A stretch of 64,000 nucleotides of DNA from WLXB01 sp040221475 (lineage in GTDB: Bacteria; Pseudomonadota; Alphaproteobacteria; Rhodospirillales; Rhodospirillaceae), in contig JAVKEJ010000005.1 in NCBI GenBank assembly GCA_040221475.1, positions 1 to 64,000 on the forward strand, in the 5' to 3' direction. Shown in pieces: positions 1-8,626 of this stretch; positions within the stretch are counted from its first letter, which is position 1, and the number at the start of each line of letters is the position of its first letter. The position numbers and the translations under genes are program-made. The notes under the pieces are model-generated. The model made no database searches and had not been told where the DNA came from. It was given only the letters and a program-made list of their open reading frames with translations.

Positions 1-117
1 GAGCAAGAAGCGGAGTGGCAGAAGGATCGTGATCGCTTCATCGATCTGACCTACTCACCGCTGCTGCGTGAAGGTGATCTGCCGGTGTCGGCCGCGTTCA
101 CCCGCGAAAACCGGTAG
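1..117 (+). CDS. C-terminal end of an unidentified protein (partial)
   Basis: An open frame runs from the window edge to a TAG at 115-117 and encodes the last 38 residues of a protein, ending in the residues TRENR. It is mostly polar and charged (EQEAEWQKDRDRF...). Too little is present to name a family. It ends 33 bases before the next start codon on the same strand, so the two may be co-transcribed. That it is coding is inferred from the open frame and the tight spacing. Confidence 0.5.
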   Translation, partial: EQEAEWQKDRDRFIDLTYSPLLREGDLPVSAAFTRENR

Positions 118-150
118 AACCCAGAGCAAGAGATTAAGGAGAATTACCTC

Positions 151-1350
151 ATGTTAGATCGTCGTTCACTCTTTGCCGCCACCGCTGCTGTCGGCTCCTT
201 CGTTGGTGCCGCCCTCGGTTCACGCAAGGCAAACGCCAGCGCTGTTAATATGACGCCTCCTGGAGATGTCGAGGACCGCGGGTCGGTAGGCCGTTTTGAG
301 CGTATTCCTGAGCTGGATCTTGAAAGCAAGTACGACTTCGTGACTGGTTTTCGTAAATTCCAAAGCCGGTTTACACCAATCGCACGAAACCGCATTGATC
401 AGATCATGGAATCCAAGGGCCTAGATCCGAAGATGGAGGTCTCTATGGAGGACGCGCTGGATCTGGTTAAAGACGATATGCTGGTGCAAACCAGCGGTCG
501 AACTTGGATCAGCAACCAGCAAATCACCTGGAAAGTTTTTCAAGATTATTTCCATGACAACGCCGATAAGTATCTGGCTGAAATGGAAGCTGCTGATAAT
601 GCTGGACCGGGCAAGCTGGAATTGAATCCTGATTTGGACATTCCCGACTACATTCGCCATGAAATTCACATCATGCCAGGTGGCTATGTCGGTGATGCCT
701 TTGCCGGGCACGTGTATCACCACGGTACCAACAGCTTCTCAGCTGGCATCTCTTTCTTAGGCAGCAACGAACAAGATCAAATCCAAGTCAAAGCCGTTGA
801 GCGGTTGCCCATGCCCAGAGACGGCAAAGTGATACGCATTCTTGATTTGGGGTGCGGCATTGGGCGCCTGACCGTTGCCCTCAAAGAGCGCTTCCCCGAT
901 GCCGAAGTGTGGGGCCTGGATGTGTCTGGCCCCCTTATCCGCTATGCCCACATGCGGGCCAATGACCTGGGTGTTGATGTCAACTTCACGCAACGTTTGG
1001 CCGAGGATACAAAATTCGAAGACGGTTATTTCGATATTGTCACGTCGCTGATTATAAATCATGAAATGCCAACCGATGCCAATAAGGCCCTTGTTGCTGA
1101 AGCCTATCGTTTGACGCGCAAAGGCGGATATTACTATCCCATCGACTTCAGAACCTCAGGCGATAAGGCGGCTGTTTACAGCCAGTATCGTCGCTGGTGG
1201 GATCACCGTTGGAATTGCGAACCCTGGACACCAGAATTCGTTGCCTTCGACTTTGAAGGTGAAATCGAACGCGCCGGGTTTACCATTAACAAGGAAACCA
1301 GACCTGTGATGCCAGGCTTTGGCGCGCGTCATGGTGAAAAGCTGGCTTAG
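151..1350 (+). CDS. Class I SAM-dependent methyltransferase with a Tat-like N-terminal leader
   Basis: A 399-residue protein. Residues about 228-240 read IRILDLGCGIGRL, the glycine-rich motif I of the Rossmann-fold methyltransferases. An acidic D-V-S-G follows at the end of beta 2 (about 257), and there is a typical motif near YFDIVTSL (about 293-300). This shows S-adenosylmethionine binding, but the methyl acceptor is unknown. The N-terminus starts MLDRRSLFAAT, followed by a small-residue hydrophobic stretch and ANA at about 27-29. That resembles a twin-arginine signal, which is unusual for an enzyme using a cytosolic cofactor. An AAGGAG ribosome-binding site at 136-141 supports the ATG at 151. 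The roughly 190 residues before the methyltransferase core match nothing I recognise. A strong terminator follows. The methyltransferase call is firm; the export signal is inference. Confidence 0.85.
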   Translation: MLDRRSLFAATAAVGSFVGAALGSRKANASAVNMTPPGDVEDRGSVGRFERIPELDLESKYDFVTGFRKFQSRFTPIARNRIDQIMESKGLDPKMEVSMEDALDLVKDDMLVQTSGRTWISNQQITWKVFQDYFHDNADKYLAEMEAADNAGPGKLELNPDLDIPDYIRHEIHIMPGGYVGDAFAGHVYHHGTNSFSAGISFLGSNEQDQIQVKAVERLPMPRDGKVIRILDLGCGIGRLTVALKERFPDAEVWGLDVSGPLIRYAHMRANDLGVDVNFTQRLAEDTKFEDGYFDIVTSLIINHEMPTDANKALVAEAYRLTRKGGYYYPIDFRTSGDKAAVYSQYRRWWDHRWNCEPWTPEFVAFDFEGEIERAGFTINKETRPVMPGFGARHGEKLA

Positions 1351-1380
1351 CTCACTCACACGACCCAAGCATTCGAAAGA

Positions 1381-1415
1381 AACCCTGCTTCAAAACACTG
1401 AAGCGGGGTTTTCTT
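1381..1415 (+). terminator. Rho-independent terminator after the methyltransferase gene
   Basis: A 12-bp stem (1381-1392 pairs with 1399-1410, one G-T pair) has a six-base loop and runs into TTTTCTT. It lies between two convergent genes and may serve both. Its last bases touch the 3' end of the DUF1244 gene on the other strand. Confidence 0.8.
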
Positions 1416-1746
1416 ATTCCACGACACCAATATCCGCATGCAGCGGTTTGCTATCCTCGAATTTTTGCTTTTGTGCGTCTGACGCGGGCGCTTGATGGGT
1501 CTTTTTCCACTCGTCATACGGCATGCCATAAACGATCTCACGCGCTTCATCGTAGTCCATCGGCGCACCATAGTGCTCGGATGCGGCCTTCACCCATTTG
1601 GCGAGACAATTTCGGCAAAAGCCGGACAGCCCCATAAGATCAATGTTTTGAACGTCGGTGCGTTTCTGTAAATGCTGAACCAAGCCTCTAAAGGCTGCGG
1701 CTTCAATTTTGGTGCGGGTGTCTTCATCCATGGGGACCTCGCTCAT
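1414..1746 (-). CDS. DUF1244 family protein
   Basis: A 110-residue soluble protein. The central segment with the words GLVQHLQ, NIDLMGLSGFCRNC and YGMPYDEWK is the conserved core of DUF1244, a small helical family common in alpha- and gammaproteobacteria and of unknown function. Two cysteines lie in the FCRNC motif. The start codon at 1746 leaves a short N-terminal extension; the second Met, six residues in, is an alternative. It is followed on the same strand by a possible N-formylglutamate amidohydrolase gene reading the same way but upstream of it. Family assignment is from memory of the motif. Confidence 0.8.
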   Translation of the reverse strand: MSEVPMDEDTRTKIEAAAFRGLVQHLQKRTDVQNIDLMGLSGFCRNCLAKWVKAASEHYGAPMDYDEAREIVYGMPYDEWKKTHQAPASDAQKQKFEDSKPLHADIGVVE

Positions 1747-1763
1747 GTGACAATCTCAGATGC

Positions 1764-2588
1764 TTAATGGTGTTCAATACATAGTATGGATGGATCGCTT
1801 AGCAATGGGGACAGCGCTGAGTCCAGGATGCCAATCCAGTTGGAAATACTTTGGGCATCTTCAAGCAGGTCCTGCCGAATCTCGATCTGCGTGTTAGCCA
1901 ACCCTTGTGCGCCTGCATGGATTTTAAGCGTATAACCGTACTCGACCCCTGAATAGGGTAGGTTATCGCCAATCTCCATATCTGTTTGCTGTTCCAGGTT
2001 TCTGATTAATCCTTCTGCCAGCCTTCTGTCGGCTGCAGACATCACGCCAATATGCCACGGACGATCTTCATTTTGAAAATCAGGCGTAAAGGAATGAATA
2101 GACACCACAGGTGGCAGATGAGAGAGGCTTCGCAAACGCGCAAGCTGAGTTTCAATCGCCACATGATACGGAAAGTAGAACAACCCGGCACGTCGCAGGC
2201 GTTCCTCGGCGCTTAAGTTTTGATTGGCAGGCACAACCGTTCCATCACTGACCTCGGGCATAGAGGCGGTGTCTCCCAAAGGCCGATTAGGATCAACAAT
2301 CAGTCTTGAGTAATTGGCCAAAACAGCGGTCGCTTGCCACTTTTCCGCCAAACCTGCAGCGACATCCGCGGCCCCTGGGTCCCAGGCGATATGGCGGGAC
2401 AACTCATCTGTATCTAGGCCCAAGCCCTTCATGCTGTGCGGCACTGCATTTCCTGCATGATCTGCAATCAAGAGCACGCTGCTCTCGCTGGTCGGATTGA
2501 GGACCTGAACAGGGTCGCGATCAGTCTGGCCCAGATGACGTGGGCAGGAATAAGGAGTCAGTGAATCCACTCTAAAGTGCGCCTTCAT
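1764..2588 (-). CDS. N-formylglutamate amidohydrolase family protein
   Basis: About 274 residues with the family words ADHAGN (near residue 37), the DPNRP block, IHSFTP, and KIHAGAQG with a later IEIRQDLL. N-formylglutamate amidohydrolase hydrolyses N-formyl-L-glutamate to glutamate and formate in one branch of histidine breakdown. No other hut genes are nearby, so the true substrate may be another N-acyl amino acid. The open frame continues upstream to 2885, but that part overlaps pyruvate kinase on the other strand and has no family similarity. I therefore start at the ATG at 2588, which gives the usual family length. No strong ribosome-binding site is visible, and the ATG at 2609 is an alternative. 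Confidence 0.78.
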   Translation of the reverse strand: MKAHFRVDSLTPYSCPRHLGQTDRDPVQVLNPTSESSVLLIADHAGNAVPHSMKGLGLDTDELSRHIAWDPGAADVAAGLAEKWQATAVLANYSRLIVDPNRPLGDTASMPEVSDGTVVPANQNLSAEERLRRAGLFYFPYHVAIETQLARLRSLSHLPPVVSIHSFTPDFQNEDRPWHIGVMSAADRRLAEGLIRNLEQQTDMEIGDNLPYSGVEYGYTLKIHAGAQGLANTQIEIRQDLLEDAQSISNWIGILDSALSPLLSDPSILCIEHH

Positions 2589-2742
2589 TCTGCTAGCATT
2601 TCGCCACATCCTGCGTGTTTCTCGGGTCGGCACAAGATGTCTTTTTGATATAATATTTCGCCATACCAAACGTTGGCAAACGCCAGAGCCGGAAGCGCAA
2701 AAGCGCGAAAGATTGATGAATTTATGCCCAGCGGCCCTAGCG

Positions 2743-2761
2743 ACGCCGCAACAAGCGGCGT
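2743..2761 (+). other. Perfect hairpin just upstream of the pyk start codon
   Basis: ACGCCGC (2743-2749) pairs exactly with GCGGCGT (2755-2761) around a five-base loop. It ends 11 bases before the pyk ATG, and no Shine-Dalgarno sequence is visible between hairpin and start. It may shape translation initiation of pyk; this is inference from position only. Confidence 0.45.
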
Positions 2762-2772
2762 AGTGTAGAACC

Positions 2773-4203
2773 ATGAGTACACGTAGACGCCGCGCAAAAA
2801 TTGTTGCCACCCTCGGGCCCGCTTCTAGCACCTTAGAGACCATTGCTGATTTGTATGATGCTGGTGCTGATGTGTTTAGACTCAACTTCAGTCATGGTTC
2901 CCATGAAGACCATGCCGCACGTGTCGCTGATATACGCGCACTGGAAAAAGACGTTGGGCGGCCCATTGGCATATTGATGGACCTTCAGGGACCAAAACTC
3001 AGGGTCGGCACCTTTGCCTCAGACGAAGGTGTCGTTCTGAAGAGTGGTGCCTCCTTCCGCCTCGATATGGACGACACGGACGGCGACGAAGAACGGGTCT
3101 GCCTGCCCCACAAAGAGATTTTCCAAGCCTTGAGGCCGGGGGCCAGTCTGCTGGTCAACGATGGTCACCTGAGACTCGAGGTTGTCGACTGTGGCTCCGA
3201 TTGGGCAAAAACAAAGGTGATCGTTCCGGGCGTCATGAGCAATCGCAAAGGCGTAAACGTGCCTGACGTGACGCTGCCCTTACCCGCTCTCACGGCCAAA
3301 GACAAAGCAGATCTGGAATTTGGGCTAGATCAGGGTGCCGACTGGGTGGCCTTGTCGTTTGTTCAGAGCCCGGTTGATGTGGCCGAACTGAAAGCACGGG
3401 TCAACGGACGCGCATTTGTGATGGCAAAACTGGAAAAGCCTGCCGCCCTCGAACATTTGGATGAAATTGTAAAAATTTCTGATGGCGTGATGATCGCCCG
3501 CGGTGATCTGGGTGTTGAAGTTCCGTTAGAGCAGGTGCCGGTGCTGCAGAAGCGCATTATTCGGGCCTGTCGCGCAGCGGGTAAGCCCTCTGTGGTCGCA
3601 ACACAAATGCTCGAGTCTATGATTAAATCCCCTATGCCGACGCGCGCTGAAGCGTCTGATGTCGCCACCGCCGTCTATGACGGCGCAGATGCAGTGATGT
3701 TGTCAGCTGAAACCGCAGCCGGGGATTATCCGGTGCGCGCTGTCGCCACAATGGATCGTATTATCTCTCAGGTTGAAGGCGATGAGCATTATCTCGGTTT
3801 GATGTCAGCTGGACATAATATTCCGGCGGACTCGGCACAAGATGCGATTACAGCCGCTGCCAGACAAATCGCCTCTACCTTGGGCGCGAAATCTATTGTC
3901 ACTTACACAACATCCGGTTCGACCACCCTCAGAGCAGCCAGAGAGCGCCCGCCCGCCCGCATATTGTGTTTGACGCCGAGCGAGAAAGTTGCCCGCCAAT
4001 TTGCGCTCGTTTGGGGGGTACATAGCGTGGTCAACTTGGATCACACACCGGACGAACACATAGGCGCTAACGCCATTTCCTTCGCGAAAAAGGAGCATAT
4101 CGCAACGGATGGCGATGTCCTGGTCGTGACAGCCGGTGTTCCGTTTGGCACCGTCGGGTCTACTAACATGATCCGGGTGGTTCGGATCGGCGAGAAAGCT
4201 TAA
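2773..4203 (+). CDS. pyk: Pyruvate kinase
   Basis: 476 residues, the normal length for bacterial pyruvate kinase, which converts phosphoenolpyruvate and ADP to pyruvate and ATP as the last step of glycolysis. Visible landmarks are KIVATLGPAS at the N-terminus, RLNFSHGSHEDH (about 36-47), the B domain after MDLQGPKLRVG, the substrate lysine in MAKLEKP (about 217-223), and the pyruvate kinase signature MIARGDLGVEVP (about 240-251). The C-terminal allosteric domain (about 340-476) is complete. It is transcribed away from the amidohydrolase gene. A strong hairpin at 4229-4250 lies just after it. Confidence 0.97.
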   Translation: MSTRRRRAKIVATLGPASSTLETIADLYDAGADVFRLNFSHGSHEDHAARVADIRALEKDVGRPIGILMDLQGPKLRVGTFASDEGVVLKSGASFRLDMDDTDGDEERVCLPHKEIFQALRPGASLLVNDGHLRLEVVDCGSDWAKTKVIVPGVMSNRKGVNVPDVTLPLPALTAKDKADLEFGLDQGADWVALSFVQSPVDVAELKARVNGRAFVMAKLEKPAALEHLDEIVKISDGVMIARGDLGVEVPLEQVPVLQKRIIRACRAAGKPSVVATQMLESMIKSPMPTRAEASDVATAVYDGADAVMLSAETAAGDYPVRAVATMDRIISQVEGDEHYLGLMSAGHNIPADSAQDAITAAARQIASTLGAKSIVTYTTSGSTTLRAARERPPARILCLTPSEKVARQFALVWGVHSVVNLDHTPDEHIGANAISFAKKEHIATDGDVLVVTAGVPFGTVGSTNMIRVVRIGEKA

Positions 4204-4228
4204 CTTTAAGAATTACCAAGAAACAAAA

Positions 4229-4250
4229 AAGCCGCGGAAAACCGCGGCTT
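4229..4250 (-). terminator. Bidirectional terminator between pyk and rpmJ
   Basis: AAGCCGCGG (4229-4237) pairs perfectly with CCGCGGCTT (4242-4250) around AAAA. On the minus strand the stem is followed by a run of T, so it best serves rpmJ, while it also lies directly after pyk on the plus strand. Confidence 0.8.
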
Positions 4251-4325
4251 CTGGTGCGTCCCAAAACTTGGGGTAAAAGGCATTAACTTACATTCGAACC
4301 CATATACTCTGGGCGCAAGCGGAAC

Positions 4326-4451
4326 TTACCCCTGACGTGCCTTAAAACGTGGGTTTTTCTTGTTAATGACGTATACGCGACCTTTACGGCGCACGATGCG
4401 ACAGTTTTTATCCCGCTTCTTTGCGGATTTCAGTGAGCAGCGCACTTTCAT
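4326..4451 (-). CDS. rpmJ: 50S ribosomal protein L36 (cysteine-less form)
   Basis: A 41-residue, strongly basic protein beginning MKVRCSLKSAKKRDKNC and ending NPRFKARQG. This is the alphaproteobacterial L36 pattern. The family's zinc-binding C-x2-C...C...H set is not present (C5 and C17 remain but not the ligand pattern), so it is the C-minus form that does not bind zinc. L36 packs against 23S rRNA in the large subunit. The gene runs on the minus strand between two terminator-like features. It is easily missed because of its length and because a longer meaningless frame covers it on the other strand. Confidence 0.95.
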   Translation of the reverse strand: MKVRCSLKSAKKRDKNCRIVRRKGRVYVINKKNPRFKARQG

Positions 4452-4585
4452 GGTGCTTTTCCTTGCTTCGCTGGTGGTCCGGGGACAGGCCCGACTGAAA
4501 GAAGAGCGGCTTATACCGAACCCTCAGCGACAGCGCAAGACCAGATGACACCAAAAAATACTGAAATGCTGGCTTTTTCGTCTGC

Positions 4586-5281
4586 TCATCCCAACCAGTA
4601 CCTCAAAACTGCCGTCACCGCGTGCGGCCGCTCAAGGGGTGCAAGATGCCCAGACTCTTCAATGACGACCAGCCTGGCACCCGGAATCGCCTGTGCCATC
4701 TCTTGATGAAGCTCCGGCGGTGTCAAAATATCTTGGCGGCCGCAGATCACAACCGTCGGCACACGTATGGCATGAAGGTCTCCCCGGCTGTCTGGGCGGC
4801 CCATAATTGCCGTCTGCTGGCGCGCGAAGGCCTCCTGACCAATGCGCGTAGCCATCTCAAGCACAACGTCACGCACGGTCGGGTCATCCAGCCGGTCTTT
4901 GTGAACCAAATTCGGTAATAGCCTTGGGGTTACCCCTTTAAATTTACCCATGCTCGCGAGTTTTATAAGACCTTGCCGGGTCTTAACCTGTTCTGCGGTA
5001 TCGGGTCGCGCTTGGGTGTCAATCAACGCCAAGCGTTCAACCCGTTCCGGTTCCTGGCGCATAATTTCCTGGGCGACGTAGCCGCCCATTGAGAGGCCGG
5101 CAAGTGCAAAGGTATCAGGTGATTCCTCAAGAATACGCGCTGCCATAGCCTTAATGCTGTCATCTCGGGTCAAATCTCCCACAAAGACGTTAGCTGTATC
5201 GGCCAAATGTGAGGCTTGATGGGCCCAAAGAGCATAATCACACAGCAAACCTGGCAAAAAAACGATATGACGCTCAGACAT
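4586..5281 (-). CDS. Alpha/beta-hydrolase fold protein
   Basis: 231 residues. The nucleophile elbow GLSMGG (Ser about 64), the oxyanion-loop region LPGLLCD (about 9-15) and the late ESGHLAPLERP (His about 211) give a complete alpha/beta-hydrolase triad, with the acid likely in CGRQDILTPP. No signal peptide is seen, so it is probably cytosolic. It could be an esterase, lactonase or C-C bond hydrolase; the sequence does not decide. It is divergent from the RNA helicase gene, with 146 bases between the starts. Confidence 0.85.
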   Translation of the reverse strand: MSERHIVFLPGLLCDYALWAHQASHLADTANVFVGDLTRDDSIKAMAARILEESPDTFALAGLSMGGYVAQEIMRQEPERVERLALIDTQARPDTAEQVKTRQGLIKLASMGKFKGVTPRLLPNLVHKDRLDDPTVRDVVLEMATRIGQEAFARQQTAIMGRPDSRGDLHAIRVPTVVICGRQDILTPPELHQEMAQAIPGARLVVIEESGHLAPLERPHAVTAVLRYWLG

Positions 5282-5322
5282 TGGGATCCCTGTTAATATA
5301 AGGTGATTCTATGCTGGTTTGG

Positions 5323-5353
5323 TTGACTTTGCACCCGTCCTGCATCATATAAG
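5323..5353 (+). promoter_or_regulatory. Candidate sigma-70 promoter for the DEAD-box helicase
   Basis: TTGACT at 5323-5328 is followed by an AT-rich CATATAAG at 5346-5353. Spacing is 17-19 bases depending on which hexamer is taken as the -10. It lies about 75 bases before the helicase start in a divergent intergenic region. Confidence 0.4.
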
Positions 5354-5427
5354 ACGCAATCAAAAAGCGACGGGGACCTGCGGATAGAGCGCATAAGAGT
5401 TTCCCCCACGAGGACTTTTTAGTTTCC

Positions 5428-6918
5428 ATGACATTTGAAGACCTGGGCTTAGAGCCGAGTACGTTAAAAGCTGTTGCCGAATCAGGCTACACTGAACCAA
5501 CCCCCATTCAAGCGAAAGCAATTCCGATCGCGTTGATGGGCCGTGACGTTATGGGAATTGCCCAGACCGGCACCGGCAAAACAGCCAGCTTTACGCTGCC
5601 CATGATTGATATTCTCAGTTCGGGCCGCTCGCGGGCTAGAATGCCACGGGCGCTGATTTTATGCCCCACACGCGAACTGGCCGCACAAGCGGCTGATAAC
5701 TTTAATAACTATTCCAAATACTCGGAACTCTCGATGGCTTTGATCATCGGCGGCACCTCCTTCACCGACCAGGAAAAGGCGTTGGCTGGAGCCTGTGACG
5801 TTCTTATCGCTACGCCGGGTCGTCTCCTCGATCTGTTTGAGCGCGGAAAAATTCTTCTCAATGACGTGAAATATTTCGTTATTGATGAAGCCGATCGCAT
5901 GCTTGATATGGGATTCATTCCTGACGTTGAGCGGATCGCTAAGCTGGTCCCGACACTGCGCCAGACCCTCTTCTTCTCAGCCACAATGGATAAACAGATA
6001 CGCCGCCTCTCAGAGGCATTTCTGATGAATCCAAAAGAAGTGGCTGTCGATGCCCCCGCAACAACGGCAACAACCATCACCCAAGGCCTTATCAAAACAA
6101 CAGATGCTGATAAGCGGGACATCATTCGCGAGCTCTTAGTCAGCGAAAAAATCGAGAACGGCTTCATTTTCTGCAACCGCAAAAAAGATGTCGATATCCT
6201 GTTTAAGTCTCTGACCAAACATGGCTTTAACGCTGTCGCCCTTCATGGGGACATGGTTCAGTCCAAGCGCACTGAAATGCTGTCCGCCTTTAAGTCGGGA
6301 GAAGCTGGATTGTTGGTTTGTTCAGATGTTGCCGCACGTGGGCTCGATGTCTCCGCCGTTCCGTTTGTGGTCAATTATGATGTACCGAACAATGCCGAAG
6401 ATTATGTTCACCGCATTGGTCGAACCGGCCGCGCTGGTATGCAAGGCAAGGCGTTCACCCTCGCAGTCCCGGCTGATAGTAAAATGCTGGCCGCCATCGA
6501 AAAACTCATCGGCGGACCTATTCCTCTCTTCAAAATTGGCCAGAAAAATAAAGACAAAACTGACGCAAACGAGATAGCTGAAGAAAAGACGAGCGCCAAA
6601 GCGGACACCAAGGATCGTCCTAAACCTCAGCAGGACGACACATCAGCGCCACCATCAGAGCCAGCACCAAAGTCAGAACCCGCACCAAAAGAGGCTGTTA
6701 AAGCCGTGGCCAAGGACGAACAAAAACCTCGCCGGGAAGAATACCCTAAACGACAGCGGCGGGACCGCAGCCGCCATGACCCAGATGTTGGCGTTATGGA
6801 TCATGGTGATGAGGATGTTATTGCGTTTGGTGCACACACACCGAGCTTCCTTAAAGTCGAGCCTTATGTATCGGACACGGCAGAAGCCTCCTCCAGCGAA
6901 GTTTCAAACAACTCTTAA
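5428..6918 (+). CDS. rhlE: DEAD-box ATP-dependent RNA helicase (RhlE-like)
   Basis: 496 residues. The N-terminal core has the Q motif (GYTEPTPIQ), AQTGTGKT (about 45-52), PTRELAAQ, DEAD (about 153-156) and SAT (about 184-186). The second RecA domain has the HRIGRTGRAG motif (about 328-337). All ATPase and unwinding motifs are intact. From about residue 375 a long charged tail rich in Lys, Glu and Pro follows, with a basic patch (KRQRRDRSRH), as in RhlE/CsdA-type helicases that use such tails to hold RNA. The likely role is ribosome assembly or mRNA turnover, often cold-induced. The exact subfamily (RhlE versus other DEAD-box groups) is less certain than the family. Confidence 0.9.
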   Translation: MTFEDLGLEPSTLKAVAESGYTEPTPIQAKAIPIALMGRDVMGIAQTGTGKTASFTLPMIDILSSGRSRARMPRALILCPTRELAAQAADNFNNYSKYSELSMALIIGGTSFTDQEKALAGACDVLIATPGRLLDLFERGKILLNDVKYFVIDEADRMLDMGFIPDVERIAKLVPTLRQTLFFSATMDKQIRRLSEAFLMNPKEVAVDAPATTATTITQGLIKTTDADKRDIIRELLVSEKIENGFIFCNRKKDVDILFKSLTKHGFNAVALHGDMVQSKRTEMLSAFKSGEAGLLVCSDVAARGLDVSAVPFVVNYDVPNNAEDYVHRIGRTGRAGMQGKAFTLAVPADSKMLAAIEKLIGGPIPLFKIGQKNKDKTDANEIAEEKTSAKADTKDRPKPQQDDTSAPPSEPAPKSEPAPKEAVKAVAKDEQKPRREEYPKRQRRDRSRHDPDVGVMDHGDEDVIAFGAHTPSFLKVEPYVSDTAEASSSEVSNNS

Positions 6919-7322
6919 TTGACAGCGACATCAGGTTCGTCAGGCAGATCTTCTGGTCTCAGGTTAACTGGTCCAGCATGGTGATGAACGATTTTCCAAT
7001 CCCCTGCTTCCTTCACAAAAACGTTGGTTGCGCATAGATAGGCACCGTTGAGATCTTCAATGCAGGTCACAACCGCTGACTCGCCAAAAATAGAGACCTT
7101 TGCCGCCCTGCATGTCACCTCAGGCGCCCCCTGCTCGCCTAAGATTGCCTGCCAGCTTTCCAGAACATCTTCGCGCCCGTAAAGGGGTAACCATCCTGGA
7201 TGCACACAAATGGCACCTTTCTTGGCCCATAAACGCTGCATCGCATCATAATCTTTTGCAATAAACGCAGCGTAAAAAACATCATTGGCAAACAGAGCGG
7301 CCTCTTCATCCTTCATCAACAA
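6915..7322 (-). CDS. SnoaL/NTF2-like protein
   Basis: 135 residues with the pattern of a small cone-shaped NTF2-like fold: an N-terminal helix (DEEAALFANDVFYAAF), then YDAMQRLWAKKGAICVHPGW, GREDVLESWQAIL, and C-terminal strands ending DWKIVHHHAGPV. This matches the SnoaL_3/DUF4440 group. Members are often catalytically inert or unassigned. The Asp and His residues that line the pocket in active members are partly present, but no function can be given. It overlaps the 3' end of the helicase gene by four bases, tail to tail. The alternative start is the third residue, also Met. Confidence 0.75.
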   Translation of the reverse strand: MLMKDEEAALFANDVFYAAFIAKDYDAMQRLWAKKGAICVHPGWLPLYGREDVLESWQAILGEQGAPEVTCRAAKVSIFGESAVVTCIEDLNGAYLCATNVFVKEAGDWKIVHHHAGPVNLRPEDLPDEPDVAVN

Positions 7323-7412
7323 CCCTCTTTTTGAGATTCTGCGCTAAGCGTGCATCGTCAGTTATCATACAGTATCATGAGCACAGTTACGGTGCAGAGA
7401 ATGAGTTTAAAA

Positions 7413-8126
7413 ATGAGTAACAGTACGATGTTAGATGGCCCATCACGCCAGCCAGTCTCAGGCAAAAAGGCCAAACAAGCCGTGGTGTTTCTGCACGGTT
7501 ACGGTTCGGATGGTAACGATCTGATCGGCCTCGCGCCCTTCTTCGCGGAAAGCCTACCCGATGCTGCGTTCTATAGTCCCCACGCCCCAGAGCCAGGCGA
7601 AACGGGCATGGGCCGACAATGGTTTACGTTGCAAGGCTATGACCCCAATCTCCTGCGCAGAGACCCATCCCGCATGACCGGCGCGTTCACACGCATGTAT
7701 GACGGCGCGAGAAAATCTGCAGCGTCTTTGAACGCCTACTTAGATCACATTCTTGAGAACACCGAGTTAGACGCAAGCGCCCTCGCCTTGATTGGGTTTT
7801 CGCAAGGCACCATGATGGCAATGCATGTTGGGCTGCGGCGCCCCGCCGCCCTAGGAGCAATCATTGGATACTCTGGTGCCTTGCTGGGGAGCGAACACCT
7901 GGCGGCAGAGACAACGTCCAGCCCTCCAATTCTGCTGGTCCACGGATCTGCTGATGATGTGGTTCCCCTGCCCGCCCTAACCCATATGCAGCGCGCTCTG
8001 GACGATCAAAATATTGCCTACACCGCACATATTGTACCCGACCACGGCCATGGCATAGAGCAGATGGGCGCGACTTTGGGGCGCACCTTCCTTCACCAGA
8101 ACTTAGACGTCACAGGGCCGGCGTGA
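7413..8126 (+). CDS. Phospholipase/carboxylesterase family alpha/beta hydrolase
   Basis: The body is a PF02230-type serine hydrolase: VVFLHGYGSDGNDL early, the nucleophile elbow GFSQG in the middle, HGSADDVVP with the acid residue, and DHGHGIE with the histidine. Such enzymes hydrolyse carboxylic or lysophospholipid esters in the cytosol. The frame is open from 7350, but the first residues look non-native. I favour the ATG at 7413, which has GAG seven bases upstream (237 residues). ATGs at 7350, 7401 and 7428 are alternatives. It overlaps the next gene by a GTGA junction, suggesting translational coupling. Confidence 0.85.
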   Translation: MSNSTMLDGPSRQPVSGKKAKQAVVFLHGYGSDGNDLIGLAPFFAESLPDAAFYSPHAPEPGETGMGRQWFTLQGYDPNLLRRDPSRMTGAFTRMYDGARKSAASLNAYLDHILENTELDASALALIGFSQGTMMAMHVGLRRPAALGAIIGYSGALLGSEHLAAETTSSPPILLVHGSADDVVPLPALTHMQRALDDQNIAYTAHIVPDHGHGIEQMGATLGRTFLHQNLDVTGPA

Positions 8127-8626
8127 CCGCTCAAGAGCTCATCAAACATCTGAACTTAGAACCCCATCCCAAAGAAGGCGGTTTCTTTCGAGAGATATAT
8201 CGTTCCCACGCAACCGTCCCTCAAGAGGTTCTGCCAAATGGGTATGACGGTGCGCGCAGCTTTAGCACCGCTATTTATTATCTGCTAACACCGGATACAT
8301 TTTCGCATCTGCACACCGTCGCCAGCGACGAAACATTCCATTTTTATTTAGGGGACCCGGTTGAGATGCTGCAACTCTTCCCCGATGGCCAAGGCCAAAC
8401 GCGAACGTTGGGCCAAGATATTGCCACCGACCAGCACCTCACCCTGACTGTACCCCGAGGGGTTTGGCAAGGATGTCGGCTCAAGACTGGCGGCAAGTTT
8501 GCTTTGATGGGCTGCACGGTCTCTCCGGGCTTTGAATACCAGGACTACGGCCATGCAGATCGCGCGACGCTCTGTGCCAGATATCCTGATTTCAGGACCG
8601 AGATCGAGGCATTAACAGAAGCCTAA
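8123..8626 (+). CDS. DUF985 cupin-family protein
   Basis: 167 residues starting with GTG inside the GTGA overlap with the esterase gene. The sequence LNLEPHPKEGGFFREIYRS, then TAIYYLL, HLHTVASDETFHFYLGDPVEML and a late GCTVSPGFEYQDY matches the DUF985 cupins. These are single-domain beta barrels whose structural members bind sugars or nucleotides and whose enzymatic role is unsettled. Three histidines near the barrel mouth could bind a metal. The coupled esterase gene may share a pathway with it; this is inference from the overlap. Confidence 0.85.
   Translation: MTAQELIKHLNLEPHPKEGGFFREIYRSHATVPQEVLPNGYDGARSFSTAIYYLLTPDTFSHLHTVASDETFHFYLGDPVEMLQLFPDGQGQTRTLGQDIATDQHLTLTVPRGVWQGCRLKTGGKFALMGCTVSPGFEYQDYGHADRATLCARYPDFRTEIEALTEA

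Noticed and set aside
2589..2885. N-terminal extension of the N-formylglutamate amidohydrolase frame
   Set aside because: It overlaps pyk, has no family similarity, and would make the protein far longer than its relatives.
4360..4548. A 62-residue plus-strand frame over rpmJ
   Set aside because: It is the antisense of the clearly recognisable rpmJ gene and its own start region.
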